Assembly (NCBI GenBank): GCA_002490465.1
Contig: DKUB01000070.1
Coordinates: 1 to 52,353, forward strand
DNA from: Lachnoclostridium sp. UBA7215
GTDB taxonomy: Bacteria; Bacillota; Clostridia; Lachnospirales; Lachnospiraceae
Direction of reading: 5' to 3'
DNA: 52,353 nt
The notes under the pieces are model-generated. The model ran no database searches. It saw only the letters and a program-made list of their open reading frames with translations, and was not told the DNA's origin. Below are positions 42,412 to 50,305 of this stretch, piece after piece. Within the stretch, counting starts at the first letter, position 1; each line of letters begins with the position of its first letter. The position numbers were made by a program, and so were the translations under genes.

Positions 42412-42440
42412 TTGCCATTTCCCTGTAAAAGCGTTACAAT
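42412..42440 (+). promoter_or_regulatory. Promoter of the carboxyltransferase/sodium-pump operon
   Basis: TTGCCA (42412-42417) and TACAAT (42435-42440) with a 17-base spacer. The spacer and -10 carry the dyad TGTAA-AAGCG-TTACA (42424-42438), a candidate operator. The divergent carboxypeptidase gene starts about 80 bases to the left. The mRNA would have a leader of about 54 bases. Confidence 0.65.
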
Positions 42441-42500
42441 TATAATCGGATAAAATTTGAGTTTTACATAATATTATCATTAGAAAGTGGAGGGCTGCAA

Positions 42501-43877
42501 ATGAGTAATTCAGCGAAAATGTCAGCGAGGGAACGGATTGAAAACCTTGTTGAAGCAAACAGTTTTGTTGAAATTGGCCGTATGGTTACAAAACGGAATA
42601 CAGATTTCAACATGCGGGAAAAAGCAGTACCGGCAGACGGGGTAATTACTGGCTACGGCGTAGTGGAAGACAATCTTGTTTATGTCTACAGCCAGGATGT
42701 CACGGCGATGAACGGTTCTGTTGGAGAGATGCATGCCAAAAAAATTGCCTCTTTGTATGAGATGGCAATTAAGGCAGGAGCACCAGTGATTGGTCTGATA
42801 GACTGTGCAGGTATCCGTGTAGAGGAGGCATTGGATGCATTGGCCGGTTTTGGTGATATTTATATGGCAAAAATAAAAGCATCGGGGGTTATTCCACAGA
42901 TTAGTGCAATTTTGGGAAGCTGCGGTGGCGGTGTTGCCATTTCCTCCAAGTTTTCGGATATCACTTTAATGGATTCAGTTGGCGGACATTTATTTGTGAA
43001 TTCTCCGAATGCGCTTGATGGAAACCGTACAGAGGCGTGTGATACAAGCAGTGCAGATTATCAGGCAGAGGCCGGTAATGTAGATATTGTATGCCGGGGG
43101 GAAGAAGAGGTTTTGTCACAAATCCGTGAGCTGATACAGATTCTTCCGGCTAATGCCGGTACAGCGGCTGAAGGGGCAGTGACTGATGATAAAAACCGTG
43201 TATTAGATGGATTTTCCGGATATGCAACCGATGCAAAGGAAGCACTTACACAGATCGCTGATTCCAATCACTTTGTTGAATTAAAAGCAGAGTATGGCAA
43301 AGAAATGGTAACAGGACTGATGGTTTTGGATGGGACAACAGTAGGTGCAGTTGCAAACACGAAAGAGGGTGTCCTTTCGACAGCAGGATGTAAAAAAGCA
43401 GAGCAGTTTGTTTATTTTTGTGATTCGTTTGGAATTCCTGTAATAACTCTTACCAATGTGAAAGGTTATGCGGCGACAAAGGAAGAGGAAAAGACAATTT
43501 CCCAGGCGGTTGCCGATATGACATATGCATTTGCCAGTGCCGATGTGCCAAGAGTAAATGTGATTACCGGGGAGGCTTATGGCAGTGCTTATGTTGCCAT
43601 GAATTCAAAACATATTGGAGCAGACTTGTGCCTGGCGCTTGACAGTGCAAAAGTAGGCGTTATGGATGCGCAGGTTGCGGCAAAGATTATGTGCGAGGAT
43701 GAAATTGCCAAGGCAAAAGACAAAAAAGCTGCCATCGCAGAAAAGGCAAAGGCTTATGAGGAACTGCAGAATGGCGCTGAGGCTGCGGCAAAGAGAGGCT
43801 ATGTGGATAATGTAATTGAGGGTGAAACAGTCAGGAAGCATTTGATTTATGCGTTGCAGATGTTTGGAGTGAGGTGA
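42501..43877 (+). CDS. Divergent acyl-CoA carboxyltransferase (MmdA-like)
   Basis: 458 residues of the biotin-dependent carboxyltransferase family (methylmalonyl-CoA decarboxylase alpha, propionyl-CoA carboxylase beta). Visible are MSARERIENLVEANSFVEIG at the start, the first oxyanion-hole region GSCGGGVAISS and the second GEAYGSAYVAMNSKHIGADL. It is about 50 residues shorter at the N-terminus than usual and differs at substrate-side positions (for example SVGGHLFVNSPNALDG), so the acyl-CoA substrate is uncertain. It moves CO2 between an acyl-CoA and biotin. GGAGGG precedes the ATG. Confidence 0.82.
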   Translation: MSNSAKMSARERIENLVEANSFVEIGRMVTKRNTDFNMREKAVPADGVITGYGVVEDNLVYVYSQDVTAMNGSVGEMHAKKIASLYEMAIKAGAPVIGLIDCAGIRVEEALDALAGFGDIYMAKIKASGVIPQISAILGSCGGGVAISSKFSDITLMDSVGGHLFVNSPNALDGNRTEACDTSSADYQAEAGNVDIVCRGEEEVLSQIRELIQILPANAGTAAEGAVTDDKNRVLDGFSGYATDAKEALTQIADSNHFVELKAEYGKEMVTGLMVLDGTTVGAVANTKEGVLSTAGCKKAEQFVYFCDSFGIPVITLTNVKGYAATKEEEKTISQAVADMTYAFASADVPRVNVITGEAYGSAYVAMNSKHIGADLCLALDSAKVGVMDAQVAAKIMCEDEIAKAKDKKAAIAEKAKAYEELQNGAEAAAKRGYVDNVIEGETVRKHLIYALQMFGVR

Positions 43878-43881
43878 TTTG

Positions 43882-44256
43882 GTGTTCTTACATGTAATGT
43901 CCGAAGTGACAACAATTCCTGAGGGACTTGTCAATACAGCTCTCGGCATGGGAACGGTATTTGCTGTTCTGATTTTAATATCATTTATTATCTATCTGTT
44001 AAAATTTATTCCGATGCTGCTTGGCGGGGACAAGAATAAAAAAGCAGCGGGACAGAAAGCAGCACCCGCAGCAAAGGATGTCCGTGTGCCGGATAGGAAA
44101 CCGGCAGCTGCAAAGGCTGCGCCGGCAGATGACAGCCAGCTTGTGGCAGTAATCGCAGCTGCTGTTGCAGCACAGATGGAAGAGGAGACAGGTGTACCTG
44201 TGGCGGCAGACGGCCTGTATATCCGTTCGATTAAAAAACGCGTATTTTCATTATAA
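43882..44256 (+). CDS. OadG-like small membrane subunit
   Basis: About 124 residues. One TM segment (about 18-42) is followed by an A/K/P-rich linker and a short C-terminal AVIAAAVAAQMEEETG...YIRSIKKR element, as in OadG/gamma subunits, which hold decarboxylase complexes together at the membrane. The GTG at 43882 is chosen for GAGGTG 5 bases upstream; an in-frame ATG at 43897 is the alternative. It follows the carboxyltransferase by 4 bases. Confidence 0.8.
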   Translation: MFLHVMSEVTTIPEGLVNTALGMGTVFAVLILISFIIYLLKFIPMLLGGDKNKKAAGQKAAPAAKDVRVPDRKPAAAKAAPADDSQLVAVIAAAVAAQMEEETGVPVAADGLYIRSIKKRVFSL

Positions 44257-44277
44257 TTTCAAGGAGGATAAAGAACA

Positions 44278-44658
44278 ATGAAAAATTATTCTATTACTGT
44301 AAATGGTACTGTATATGATGTGACGGTGGAAGAAAAGGGCGGCGCAGCTGCTTCCGGGGCACCTGTTCCTGCAGCTGCTCCAGCACCGGCCAAACCGGCT
44401 CCGGCGCCCGCAGCGAAACCGGCACCCGCAGCAGGGGCAGCAGGTTCTGTAGAAGTAACGGCACCGATGCCGGGTAAAATTCTTGATGTGAAAGCAGCTC
44501 CGGGACAGGCGGTAAAGAAAGGAGAGGTTATTCTTCTTCTGGAGGCAATGAAAATGGAGAACGAAGTCGTTGCCCCACAGGATGGAACGATTGCCAGTGT
44601 AAATGTAAACTCAGGTGCAATGGTTGAATCAGGTGATGTACTGGCTACTATGGATTAA
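44278..44658 (+). CDS. Biotin carboxyl carrier protein
   Basis: 126 residues. A short N-terminal strand region, an A/P-rich flexible linker (about 21-56) and a biotinyl domain (57-126) with biotin-attachment lysine K92 in EAMKMENE. The linker lets biotin swing between active sites. In this operon it would carry CO2 between two carboxyltransferases and the membrane pump. AAGGAGG precedes the ATG. Confidence 0.95.
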   Translation: MKNYSITVNGTVYDVTVEEKGGAAASGAPVPAAAPAPAKPAPAPAAKPAPAAGAAGSVEVTAPMPGKILDVKAAPGQAVKKGEVILLLEAMKMENEVVAPQDGTIASVNVNSGAMVESGDVLATMD

Positions 44659-44689
44659 TCCCATTAAAAAATGACCGGAGGTATTTAAG

Positions 44690-45808
44690 ATGGAAGTATT
44701 ACAAAACCTTATTGACCAGACAGCATTTTTTAATGGAACCATGGACTGGCGAAGCTATACAATGATTTTAGTGGCATTTATATTCCTTTATCTGGCAATC
44801 AAAAAAGGATATGAGCCATTGCTTCTCGTCCCGATTGCTATGGGTATGCTTTTGGTTAATATATATCCACAAATAATGGAAGAAGGGGGATTGCTTGAGT
44901 ATTTCTTCAAACTGGATGAATGGAGTATTTTACCGTCCCTTATTTTCCTTGGCGTTGGCGCAATGACAGACTTTGGCCCGCTCATTGCTAATCCGCAGAG
45001 CTTTCTGTTAGGGGCAGCGGCACAGTTTGGTATTTTTTCTGCTTATCTGTTGGCTATTGTTATGGGCTTCAATGGAGAGGCAGCAGCAGCAATTTCTATT
45101 ATAGGCGGTGCAGACGGCCCTACTTCTATTTTCCTTGCCGGAAAATTGGGACAGTCAGATTTGATGGGACCAATTGCTGTGGCAGCATATTCTTACATGT
45201 CACTGGTACCGATTATTCAGCCGCCGATTATGAAGCTTTTGACAACAGAAAAAGAGCGCAAAATTAAAATGCAGCAGCTCCGCCCGGTTTCCAAACTGGA
45301 GCGCATCCTGTTCCCTATTGTTGTTACAACAGTAGTCTGCCTGATTCTTCCAAGTACAGCACCGTTGATTGGTATGCTGATGCTCGGAAATTTATTTAAA
45401 GAATCCGGCGTTGTGAAGCAGCTGGCAGAAACAGCATCCAATGCCCTTATGTACATCGTAGTAATTCTTTTGGGAACTTCTGTTGGAGCAAAGACTAGCG
45501 GGGCAAACTTCCTTGTGCCGACAACAATGAAAATTGTAATTCTCGGCCTGGTTGCTTTTGCAATCGGTACAGCAGCAGGTGTCCTGTTTGGAAAGCTGAT
45601 GTGTATTTTGACTAAGGGAAAAGTAAACCCGCTTATTGGCTCGGCCGGTGTATCCGCGGTTCCGATGGCAGCCCGTGTATCCCAGAAGGTTGGTTCTGAG
45701 GCAGACCCGACAAACTTCCTTCTGATGCATGCGATGGGGCCTAATGTAGCAGGCGTTATTGGTACTGCCGTAGCGGCAGGTGTATTTATGGCAATATTTG
45801 GAGTTTAG
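44690..45808 (+). CDS. Sodium-pump decarboxylase beta subunit (OadB/MmdB-like)
   Basis: 372 residues, a polytopic membrane protein with about nine to eleven hydrophobic segments. The essential motif GGADGPTSIF is present with D142, which matches the catalytic Asp of Klebsiella OadB, and the ISIIGG...SLVPIIQPP region is conserved. Family members decarboxylate carboxybiotin and export two Na+ ions. It sits between the biotin carrier and the OadA-type subunit. ACCGGAGG precedes the ATG. Confidence 0.93.
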   Translation: MEVLQNLIDQTAFFNGTMDWRSYTMILVAFIFLYLAIKKGYEPLLLVPIAMGMLLVNIYPQIMEEGGLLEYFFKLDEWSILPSLIFLGVGAMTDFGPLIANPQSFLLGAAAQFGIFSAYLLAIVMGFNGEAAAAISIIGGADGPTSIFLAGKLGQSDLMGPIAVAAYSYMSLVPIIQPPIMKLLTTEKERKIKMQQLRPVSKLERILFPIVVTTVVCLILPSTAPLIGMLMLGNLFKESGVVKQLAETASNALMYIVVILLGTSVGAKTSGANFLVPTTMKIVILGLVAFAIGTAAGVLFGKLMCILTKGKVNPLIGSAGVSAVPMAARVSQKVGSEADPTNFLLMHAMGPNVAGVIGTAVAAGVFMAIFGV

Positions 45809-45820
45809 GAGGATAAGTTT

Positions 45821-47230
45821 ATGGCGATAAAAGAGAAACCAATCAAAATTACGGAGACAATCCTGCGCGATGCACATCAGTCCCTGATTGCTACCCGTAT
45901 GACAACAGAGCAGATGCTGCCGATTATAGATAAAATGGATAAAGTTGGATATCATTCCGTTGAGTGCTGGGGAGGCGCTACTTTTGATGCGTCCCTCCGT
46001 TTCCTTAAAGAGGATCCATGGGAGAGACTGCGCAAGCTGAGAGCCGGATTTAAAAATACAAAGCTGCAGATGCTGTTCCGTGGACAGAATATCCTTGGAT
46101 ATAATCACTATGCAGATGATGTAGTAGAGTATTTTGTACAGAAGTCGATTGCAAATGGTATTGATATCATCCGTATTTTTGACTGCCTGAATGATATTCG
46201 GAACCTTGAAACGGCAGTAAAGGCGGCAAATAAAGAAAATGGGCATGCACAGATTGCATTGTCCTATACACTTGGTGATGCTTACACATTAGATTATTGG
46301 AAAGATATAGCGAAGAAGATTGAGGAAATGGGGGCAAAATCCCTTTGCATCAAAGATATGGCAGGACTTTTAACACCATATAAGGCAACAGAACTTGTTA
46401 CGGCGTTGAAAGAGTCGGTAAAAATTCCAATTGACCTTCATACCCATTATACATCCGGTGTGGCTTCCATGACATATATGAAAGCGGTAGAAGCGGGCTG
46501 TGATATTATTGATACCGCTATGAGTCCGTTTGCTCTTGGTACGAGCCAGCCGGCAACAGAGGTAATGGTTGAGGCGTTCCGCGGAACACCGTGTGATACC
46601 GGACTGGATCAGACGCTGCTTTCAGAAATTGCGGAGTATTTCCGTCCTCTCCGTGAGGAGGCGCTTGAGAGCGGTCTTATGAATACAAAAGTACTGGGTG
46701 TAAATATTAATACACTCCGTTATCAGGTACCGGGAGGTATGCTTTCCAACCTTGTATCCCAGTTAAAGGAAATGGGCCAGGAGGATAAATTTGAACAGGT
46801 ACTTGAGGAAGTACCGCGTGTGAGAAAAGATTTTGGCGAGCCGCCACTGGTTACACCATCGTCTCAGATTGTAGGAACTCAGGCTGTTTTAAATGTAGTG
46901 TCCGGTGAGCGGTACAAAATGGTGACGAAGGAATCCAAAAAACTTCTTTCCGGTGAATTTGGCCAGACCGTTAAGCCGTTTGATGCTGCAGTTCAGAAAA
47001 AGTGTATCGGTGATACAAAGCCGATTACCTGCCGCCCGGCGGATAAGATAAAGCCACAGCTGAAAAAGCTGGAAGAAGAGATGGCACAGTGGAAAGAGCA
47101 GGATGAGGATGTTCTGTCTTATGCCCTGTTCCCGCAGGTGGCCGTTGATTTCTTTAAATACCGTGATGCTCAGAGAACAAAGGTAGATTCTACTTTGGCA
47201 GACAAAGATAACCAGGTGTATCCTGTATAA
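45821..47230 (+). CDS. OadA-type pyruvate/oxaloacetate carboxyltransferase
   Basis: 469 residues, the carboxyltransferase domain of oxaloacetate decarboxylase alpha or transcarboxylase 5S, without a fused biotinyl domain. Motifs: TETILRDAHQSLIATR with metal-ligand D17, the candidate carboxylated lysine K178 in KDMAGLL, and metal ligands H207/H209 in DLHTHYTSG. The C-terminal conserved domain (about 290-465) is present. It moves CO2 between oxaloacetate/pyruvate and biotin. Biotin must come from the separate carrier encoded two genes upstream. AGGAGG precedes the ATG; 12 bases after the pump gene. Confidence 0.93.
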   Translation: MAIKEKPIKITETILRDAHQSLIATRMTTEQMLPIIDKMDKVGYHSVECWGGATFDASLRFLKEDPWERLRKLRAGFKNTKLQMLFRGQNILGYNHYADDVVEYFVQKSIANGIDIIRIFDCLNDIRNLETAVKAANKENGHAQIALSYTLGDAYTLDYWKDIAKKIEEMGAKSLCIKDMAGLLTPYKATELVTALKESVKIPIDLHTHYTSGVASMTYMKAVEAGCDIIDTAMSPFALGTSQPATEVMVEAFRGTPCDTGLDQTLLSEIAEYFRPLREEALESGLMNTKVLGVNINTLRYQVPGGMLSNLVSQLKEMGQEDKFEQVLEEVPRVRKDFGEPPLVTPSSQIVGTQAVLNVVSGERYKMVTKESKKLLSGEFGQTVKPFDAAVQKKCIGDTKPITCRPADKIKPQLKKLEEEMAQWKEQDEDVLSYALFPQVAVDFFKYRDAQRTKVDSTLADKDNQVYPV

Positions 47231-47257
47231 AAGCTAGACTCGTTCAGAGGTGATGAC

Positions 47258-49309
47258 ATGACAATGCAGAATAAGCCACATTTGCTTATTGCGGAGAAGG
47301 GGAAACAAAATACGGTACAGTGGAAAGAGATTCTTCGAAAATCATATCGGCTGTCTTTTGCTGATTCTGGAGAGCAGGCGGTTGAGTATGCTATGCGGAT
47401 TCGGCCGGATATAATAATTTTAGACAAATCCCTGCATGATTTAGGGATCAAAGATGTGATTGAAGAAATCAGACAGAGTGAAGGGCTGGAAGAAGTTCCA
47501 GCTCTGATTCTTCTTTCGCGGGAGGAATGTGACAGTGAGCTTGAGGAGCTTTTACCACTGGGTGTAGACTTTATTGTGAAACCAATCATTCCTGTTATTC
47601 TTCTGGCAAGAATTGAGCGTATGTTAGAAATGCAGGAACTTCGCCGAAATCTTGAGGCGGAAATGGAAAAGCAGAGAGAGCAGATCAGCCAGCTTTCCCT
47701 GCAGTCAATTTTGACCATTGCTCAGACTGTTGATGCCAGAGACCGCTACGCAAAGGGGCACTCAATACGGGTAGCTCTGTATTGTCGTGAAATTGCACAG
47801 AAGCTTGGCTGGGGGAAAAACGATACAGACAATCTATATTATATTGCACTTCTGCACGATATTGGAAATATTGCCGTAGAGGATGCGGTTCTGAATAAAG
47901 CTTCCGCATTGACAGAAGAGGAATACGAACAGGTGAAAGAGCACACGGAAGTCGGAAGTGAAATGGTGAAAAATACCAGTTTTATTTACGGCATAGAGGA
48001 TGCTGTCAGATACCATCATGAACATTATGATGGAACTGGTTATCTTGGCCTTTCTGGTGAAAAAATTCCGCTTGCTGCACGTATTATTGCTGTGGCTGAT
48101 GCTTATGAAGCGATGACATCAGACCGTGCTTACCGTAAGAAAATGACAGAAGAAGAGGCGAAAGAGGAATTAATACGCGGCAGGGGGAGCCAGTTTGACC
48201 CAGTGTTTGTGGACGCTTTTTTAGAACTTCTTAATGAGGGATTGTCAGTGGATGCCAAAAGTGTTGAGAATGCTTTTGACAGCGAAAAGGTTATCGGTGA
48301 GACAGGAGATTTGCTGCGTCAGGTATTTAATGAGACTGTACAGGAGGCACAGACGGAGAGGGAAAGGGATTCCCTGACCGGATTTTTAATCCGCAAATAC
48401 TTTGAAGAGAAAGTCAATGTTTTCTTGCATCATCCAAAAGCAAGCGGTACATTTTTTATGATGGATTTAGATAACTTTAAGGCTGTAAACGATACCTATG
48501 GTCATGTAATGGGAGACCAGCTGATTATGGCCTTTGCGGAAGTTATTCGTGAAAACACCAGGGAAAATGACTATGTTTGCCGTATTGGCGGTGACGAGTT
48601 TGCTATTTTCTTTCCGGAACTGAATAAAGAACGGGTAATCCGAAAACGGGCAGAAAACATTATCCGTCTTTTTTCGGAAAAAAAGACGGAGCTTGGGTGT
48701 GAAGAATGTTCGGTGTCTATTGGTATTATGACCAAATATGCCAATCAGGAGAAAGTGGACTGCACGATTCTTTATGATAATGCTGATAAAGCATTATATT
48801 ATGTAAAAAATAATGGAAAAGATGATTATCATATGTATGCAGATATCCCAGGAGAGGAAAAGGGTACAAGCGGATATTTCAAACAGATGGATTTAAAACA
48901 GCTGATGCGCAAGATACAGGAACGCAAATATCATCACGGCGCCTATGCAGTCGAGTACGACCGCTTTGCGTATATATACCAGTTTATTGCCCGCAATATC
49001 GAACGTAGCAAACAGGAGGTACAGATTATACTTTTTACATTGCAGGATAAAAGTAATCCGGACATTTTAGAGGATGAGTTAGAAGATGCCCTGATGATTT
49101 TAGAGACGGCGATTGTTCGTTCGCTGCGCCGGGGGGATGTGACAACCCGTCTGAGTGCGATGCAGCAGATTGTTGTCTTGATGGATACCAATATGGAAAA
49201 TGGGAAAATAGTGGCGAACAGGATTATGAACAAATATAAGGCGCTCAGTTCGGATAACCGATTTATTATTTCTTACGATATTACAGAAGTGCCAGTTAAG
49301 AAAGCTTGA
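47258..49309 (+). CDS. Receiver-like/HD-GYP/GGDEF protein with degenerate C-terminal GGDEF-like domain
   Basis: 683 residues. A receiver-like domain (about 8-125) keeps D56 but has E13/K14 in place of the acidic pair, so phosphorylation is doubtful. HD-GYP follows with HD at 200-201 and HHE at 253-255, reading GYLG instead of GYP. GGDEF (444-448) is intact, with inhibitory RxxD at 435-438. Residues about 560-678 look like a second, degenerate GGDEF domain: RLSAMQQIVVL (631-641) lies where RxGGDEF would be. Both making and breaking of c-di-GMP are possible. It starts 27 bases after the OadA-type gene with no terminator between. Confidence 0.9.
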   Translation: MTMQNKPHLLIAEKGKQNTVQWKEILRKSYRLSFADSGEQAVEYAMRIRPDIIILDKSLHDLGIKDVIEEIRQSEGLEEVPALILLSREECDSELEELLPLGVDFIVKPIIPVILLARIERMLEMQELRRNLEAEMEKQREQISQLSLQSILTIAQTVDARDRYAKGHSIRVALYCREIAQKLGWGKNDTDNLYYIALLHDIGNIAVEDAVLNKASALTEEEYEQVKEHTEVGSEMVKNTSFIYGIEDAVRYHHEHYDGTGYLGLSGEKIPLAARIIAVADAYEAMTSDRAYRKKMTEEEAKEELIRGRGSQFDPVFVDAFLELLNEGLSVDAKSVENAFDSEKVIGETGDLLRQVFNETVQEAQTERERDSLTGFLIRKYFEEKVNVFLHHPKASGTFFMMDLDNFKAVNDTYGHVMGDQLIMAFAEVIRENTRENDYVCRIGGDEFAIFFPELNKERVIRKRAENIIRLFSEKKTELGCEECSVSIGIMTKYANQEKVDCTILYDNADKALYYVKNNGKDDYHMYADIPGEEKGTSGYFKQMDLKQLMRKIQERKYHHGAYAVEYDRFAYIYQFIARNIERSKQEVQIILFTLQDKSNPDILEDELEDALMILETAIVRSLRRGDVTTRLSAMQQIVVLMDTNMENGKIVANRIMNKYKALSSDNRFIISYDITEVPVKKA

Positions 49310-49336
49310 AAATTTGACGATAAAGATTATAGAAGC

Positions 49337-49363
49337 AAAGCAAAGGATTGCGATTGCTTTTTG
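49337..49363 (+). terminator. Weak candidate terminator after the HD-GYP/GGDEF gene
   Basis: AAAGCAA (49337-49343) pairs with TTGCTTT (49354-49360) around a 10-base loop and is followed by TTGC. The stem is short and the T-run brief, so it is a weak candidate for the end of the decarboxylase operon. Confidence 0.4.
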
Positions 49364-49401
49364 CAACTGTTGAAATGAGCTCAAGGAGGAGATCAAAGCA
49401 A

Positions 49402-49673
49402 ATGCAGAAATTGTTAAAGTTCATGATTTTCACTCGGTCTATCCGGTAAACCGGACTCGGCAGGTGAATCGCGATATGGATGAAGAGAGGCGTGGCTCCC
49501 AGTCGGGCCAGAGCTTTTCACAGGTGCTTGAAAATGTAAAAGAAGAATCCCAGAAGCCAAAGGAAAGGCCCAGACCTGAAAAGCTTCGGACAATGGGAGG
49601 ATTAAATCAGTATAACAGACACGCGGTAGAATATTGTTTTATCCTGTCCAGTGAAACTGATTTTCGGGCATAA
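49402..49673 (+). pseudogene. Small gene with an apparent one-base deletion (unknown family)
   Basis: The ATG at 49402 has GGAGGAG about 10 bases upstream but hits a stop after 15 codons. One more A in the run at 49408-49410 would join it to the downstream open frame and give about 90 residues starting MQKIVKVHDFHSVYPVNRTR. The end (from 49464) has a charged, P/K/E-rich middle and LNQYNRHAVEYCFILSS. Without the fix, only an unsupported GTG at 49464 would start the frame. It may be a real frameshift mutation, a slippery-run variant or a sequence error. The family is not recognised. Confidence 0.55.
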
Positions 49674-49797
49674 TGCCAGTGTCATCTGCCAGAGGCACAG
49701 ATGAAAAATTACAAAAGAACACGGAGAAAGGGGGCTGCGTAGATGCGACATCTGCGTGGCTTTCTTTTATGTTCGCGGAAGGCACAAGCCATGGCGC

Positions 49798-49845
49798 CGC
49801 CCGCGACGGTGAGAAACTCGCAAAGCGTATTTCTCACCGTGGGCG
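49798..49845. repeat. Long near-perfect palindrome upstream of ylxM
   Basis: CGCCC (49798-49802) pairs with GGGCG (49841-49845), ACGGTGAGAAA (49806-49816) with TTTCTCACCGT (49830-49840), and CGC with GCG around AAA at the tip: 19 pairs with one 3-base bulge. No T-run follows on either strand. The tip CTCGCAAAGCGTA matches TTCGCAGAGCGTA of the third frr-uppS unit at 11 of 13 bases. The flanking DNA (49674-49797) has two weaker CATCTG/CAGATG-type stems and no convincing gene. Confidence 0.75.
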
Positions 49846-49853
49846 AAAAGTAC

Positions 49854-49882
49854 TTGACAAAGAGGGCATTTTACGGTATACT
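49854..49882 (+). promoter_or_regulatory. Sigma-A promoter of ylxM-ffh
   Basis: TTGACA (49854-49859) and TATACT (49877-49882) with a 17-base spacer. Transcription should begin near 49889, inside the inverted repeat that follows. Confidence 0.85.
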
Positions 49883-49883
49883 G

Positions 49884-49914
49884 CCTCCTGTAAAGAAAAA
49901 ACCTTTACAGGAGG
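49884..49914 (+). promoter_or_regulatory. Perfect inverted repeat covering start point and Shine-Dalgarno of ylxM
   Basis: CCTCCTGTAAAG (49884-49895) is exactly complementary to CTTTACAGGAGG (49903-49914) around a 7-base A-rich centre. The right arm ends in AGGAGG, the ribosome-binding site of the ATG at 49921. If transcription starts inside the left arm, only part could pair as RNA, so the repeat may rather be a DNA operator over the start point. If it starts further left, the site for ribosome binding would be masked. Confidence 0.7.
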
Positions 49915-49920
49915 TATGTT

Positions 49921-50277
49921 ATGCATGGTTCTCTCTCGGAGCCAAATGAGATAGTAGAATTATCTGTTTTATATGATTTTTATGGAGCATTGTTAAAAGA
50001 GAACCACCGGGCAATATTTGAAGACTATATATGGCATAATCTTTCCTTGGGTGAGATTGCCGGAGAGAGGCAGATCACAAGGCAGGGGGTGTATGATATA
50101 GTAAGAAGGTGCCGGATCCGTCTGAGAGAGTACGAGGAGAAGTTAAGACTTGTTTATAAGTTCCAGCAGACAAAGGAAAAACTTCTTAAAATAGAAACTC
50201 TGGCCAAACAAGCCGGGATTCCCGAAATTGAAAAAGAGATTACCGAACTGGCAGAGGAAATTTACGAGATTATTTAA
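49921..50277 (+). CDS. ylxM: YlxM/UPF0122 helix-turn-helix protein
   Basis: 118 residues. The N-terminal half has a sigma-region-4-like helix-turn-helix (NLSLGEIAGERQITRQGVYD), as in the UPF0122 family that modulates the signal recognition particle pathway. The C-terminal half is a charged helix (about 80-118). In Firmicutes ylxM is the standard partner of ffh, as here. The ATG has AGGAGG 6 bases upstream, embedded in an inverted repeat. Autoregulation is possible but inferred. Confidence 0.93.
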   Translation: MHGSLSEPNEIVELSVLYDFYGALLKENHRAIFEDYIWHNLSLGEIAGERQITRQGVYDIVRRCRIRLREYEEKLRLVYKFQQTKEKLLKIETLAKQAGIPEIEKEITELAEEIYEII

Positions 50278-50305
50278 TGAGTGCAGCGCAGAAAGGTGGG
50301 TTACA

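Noticed and set aside
42424..42438. Catabolite-responsive cre site in the decarboxylase promoter
   Set aside because: TGTAA-AAGCG-TTACA has a 5-base centre, one base too long for the cre consensus, and the central CG is out of register. It is kept only as a generic dyad.
49673..49954. Overlapping open frames between the frameshifted gene and ylxM
   Set aside because: They pass through a 19-pair palindrome, a perfectly spaced promoter and the ylxM ribosome-binding site, and their residues match no family.
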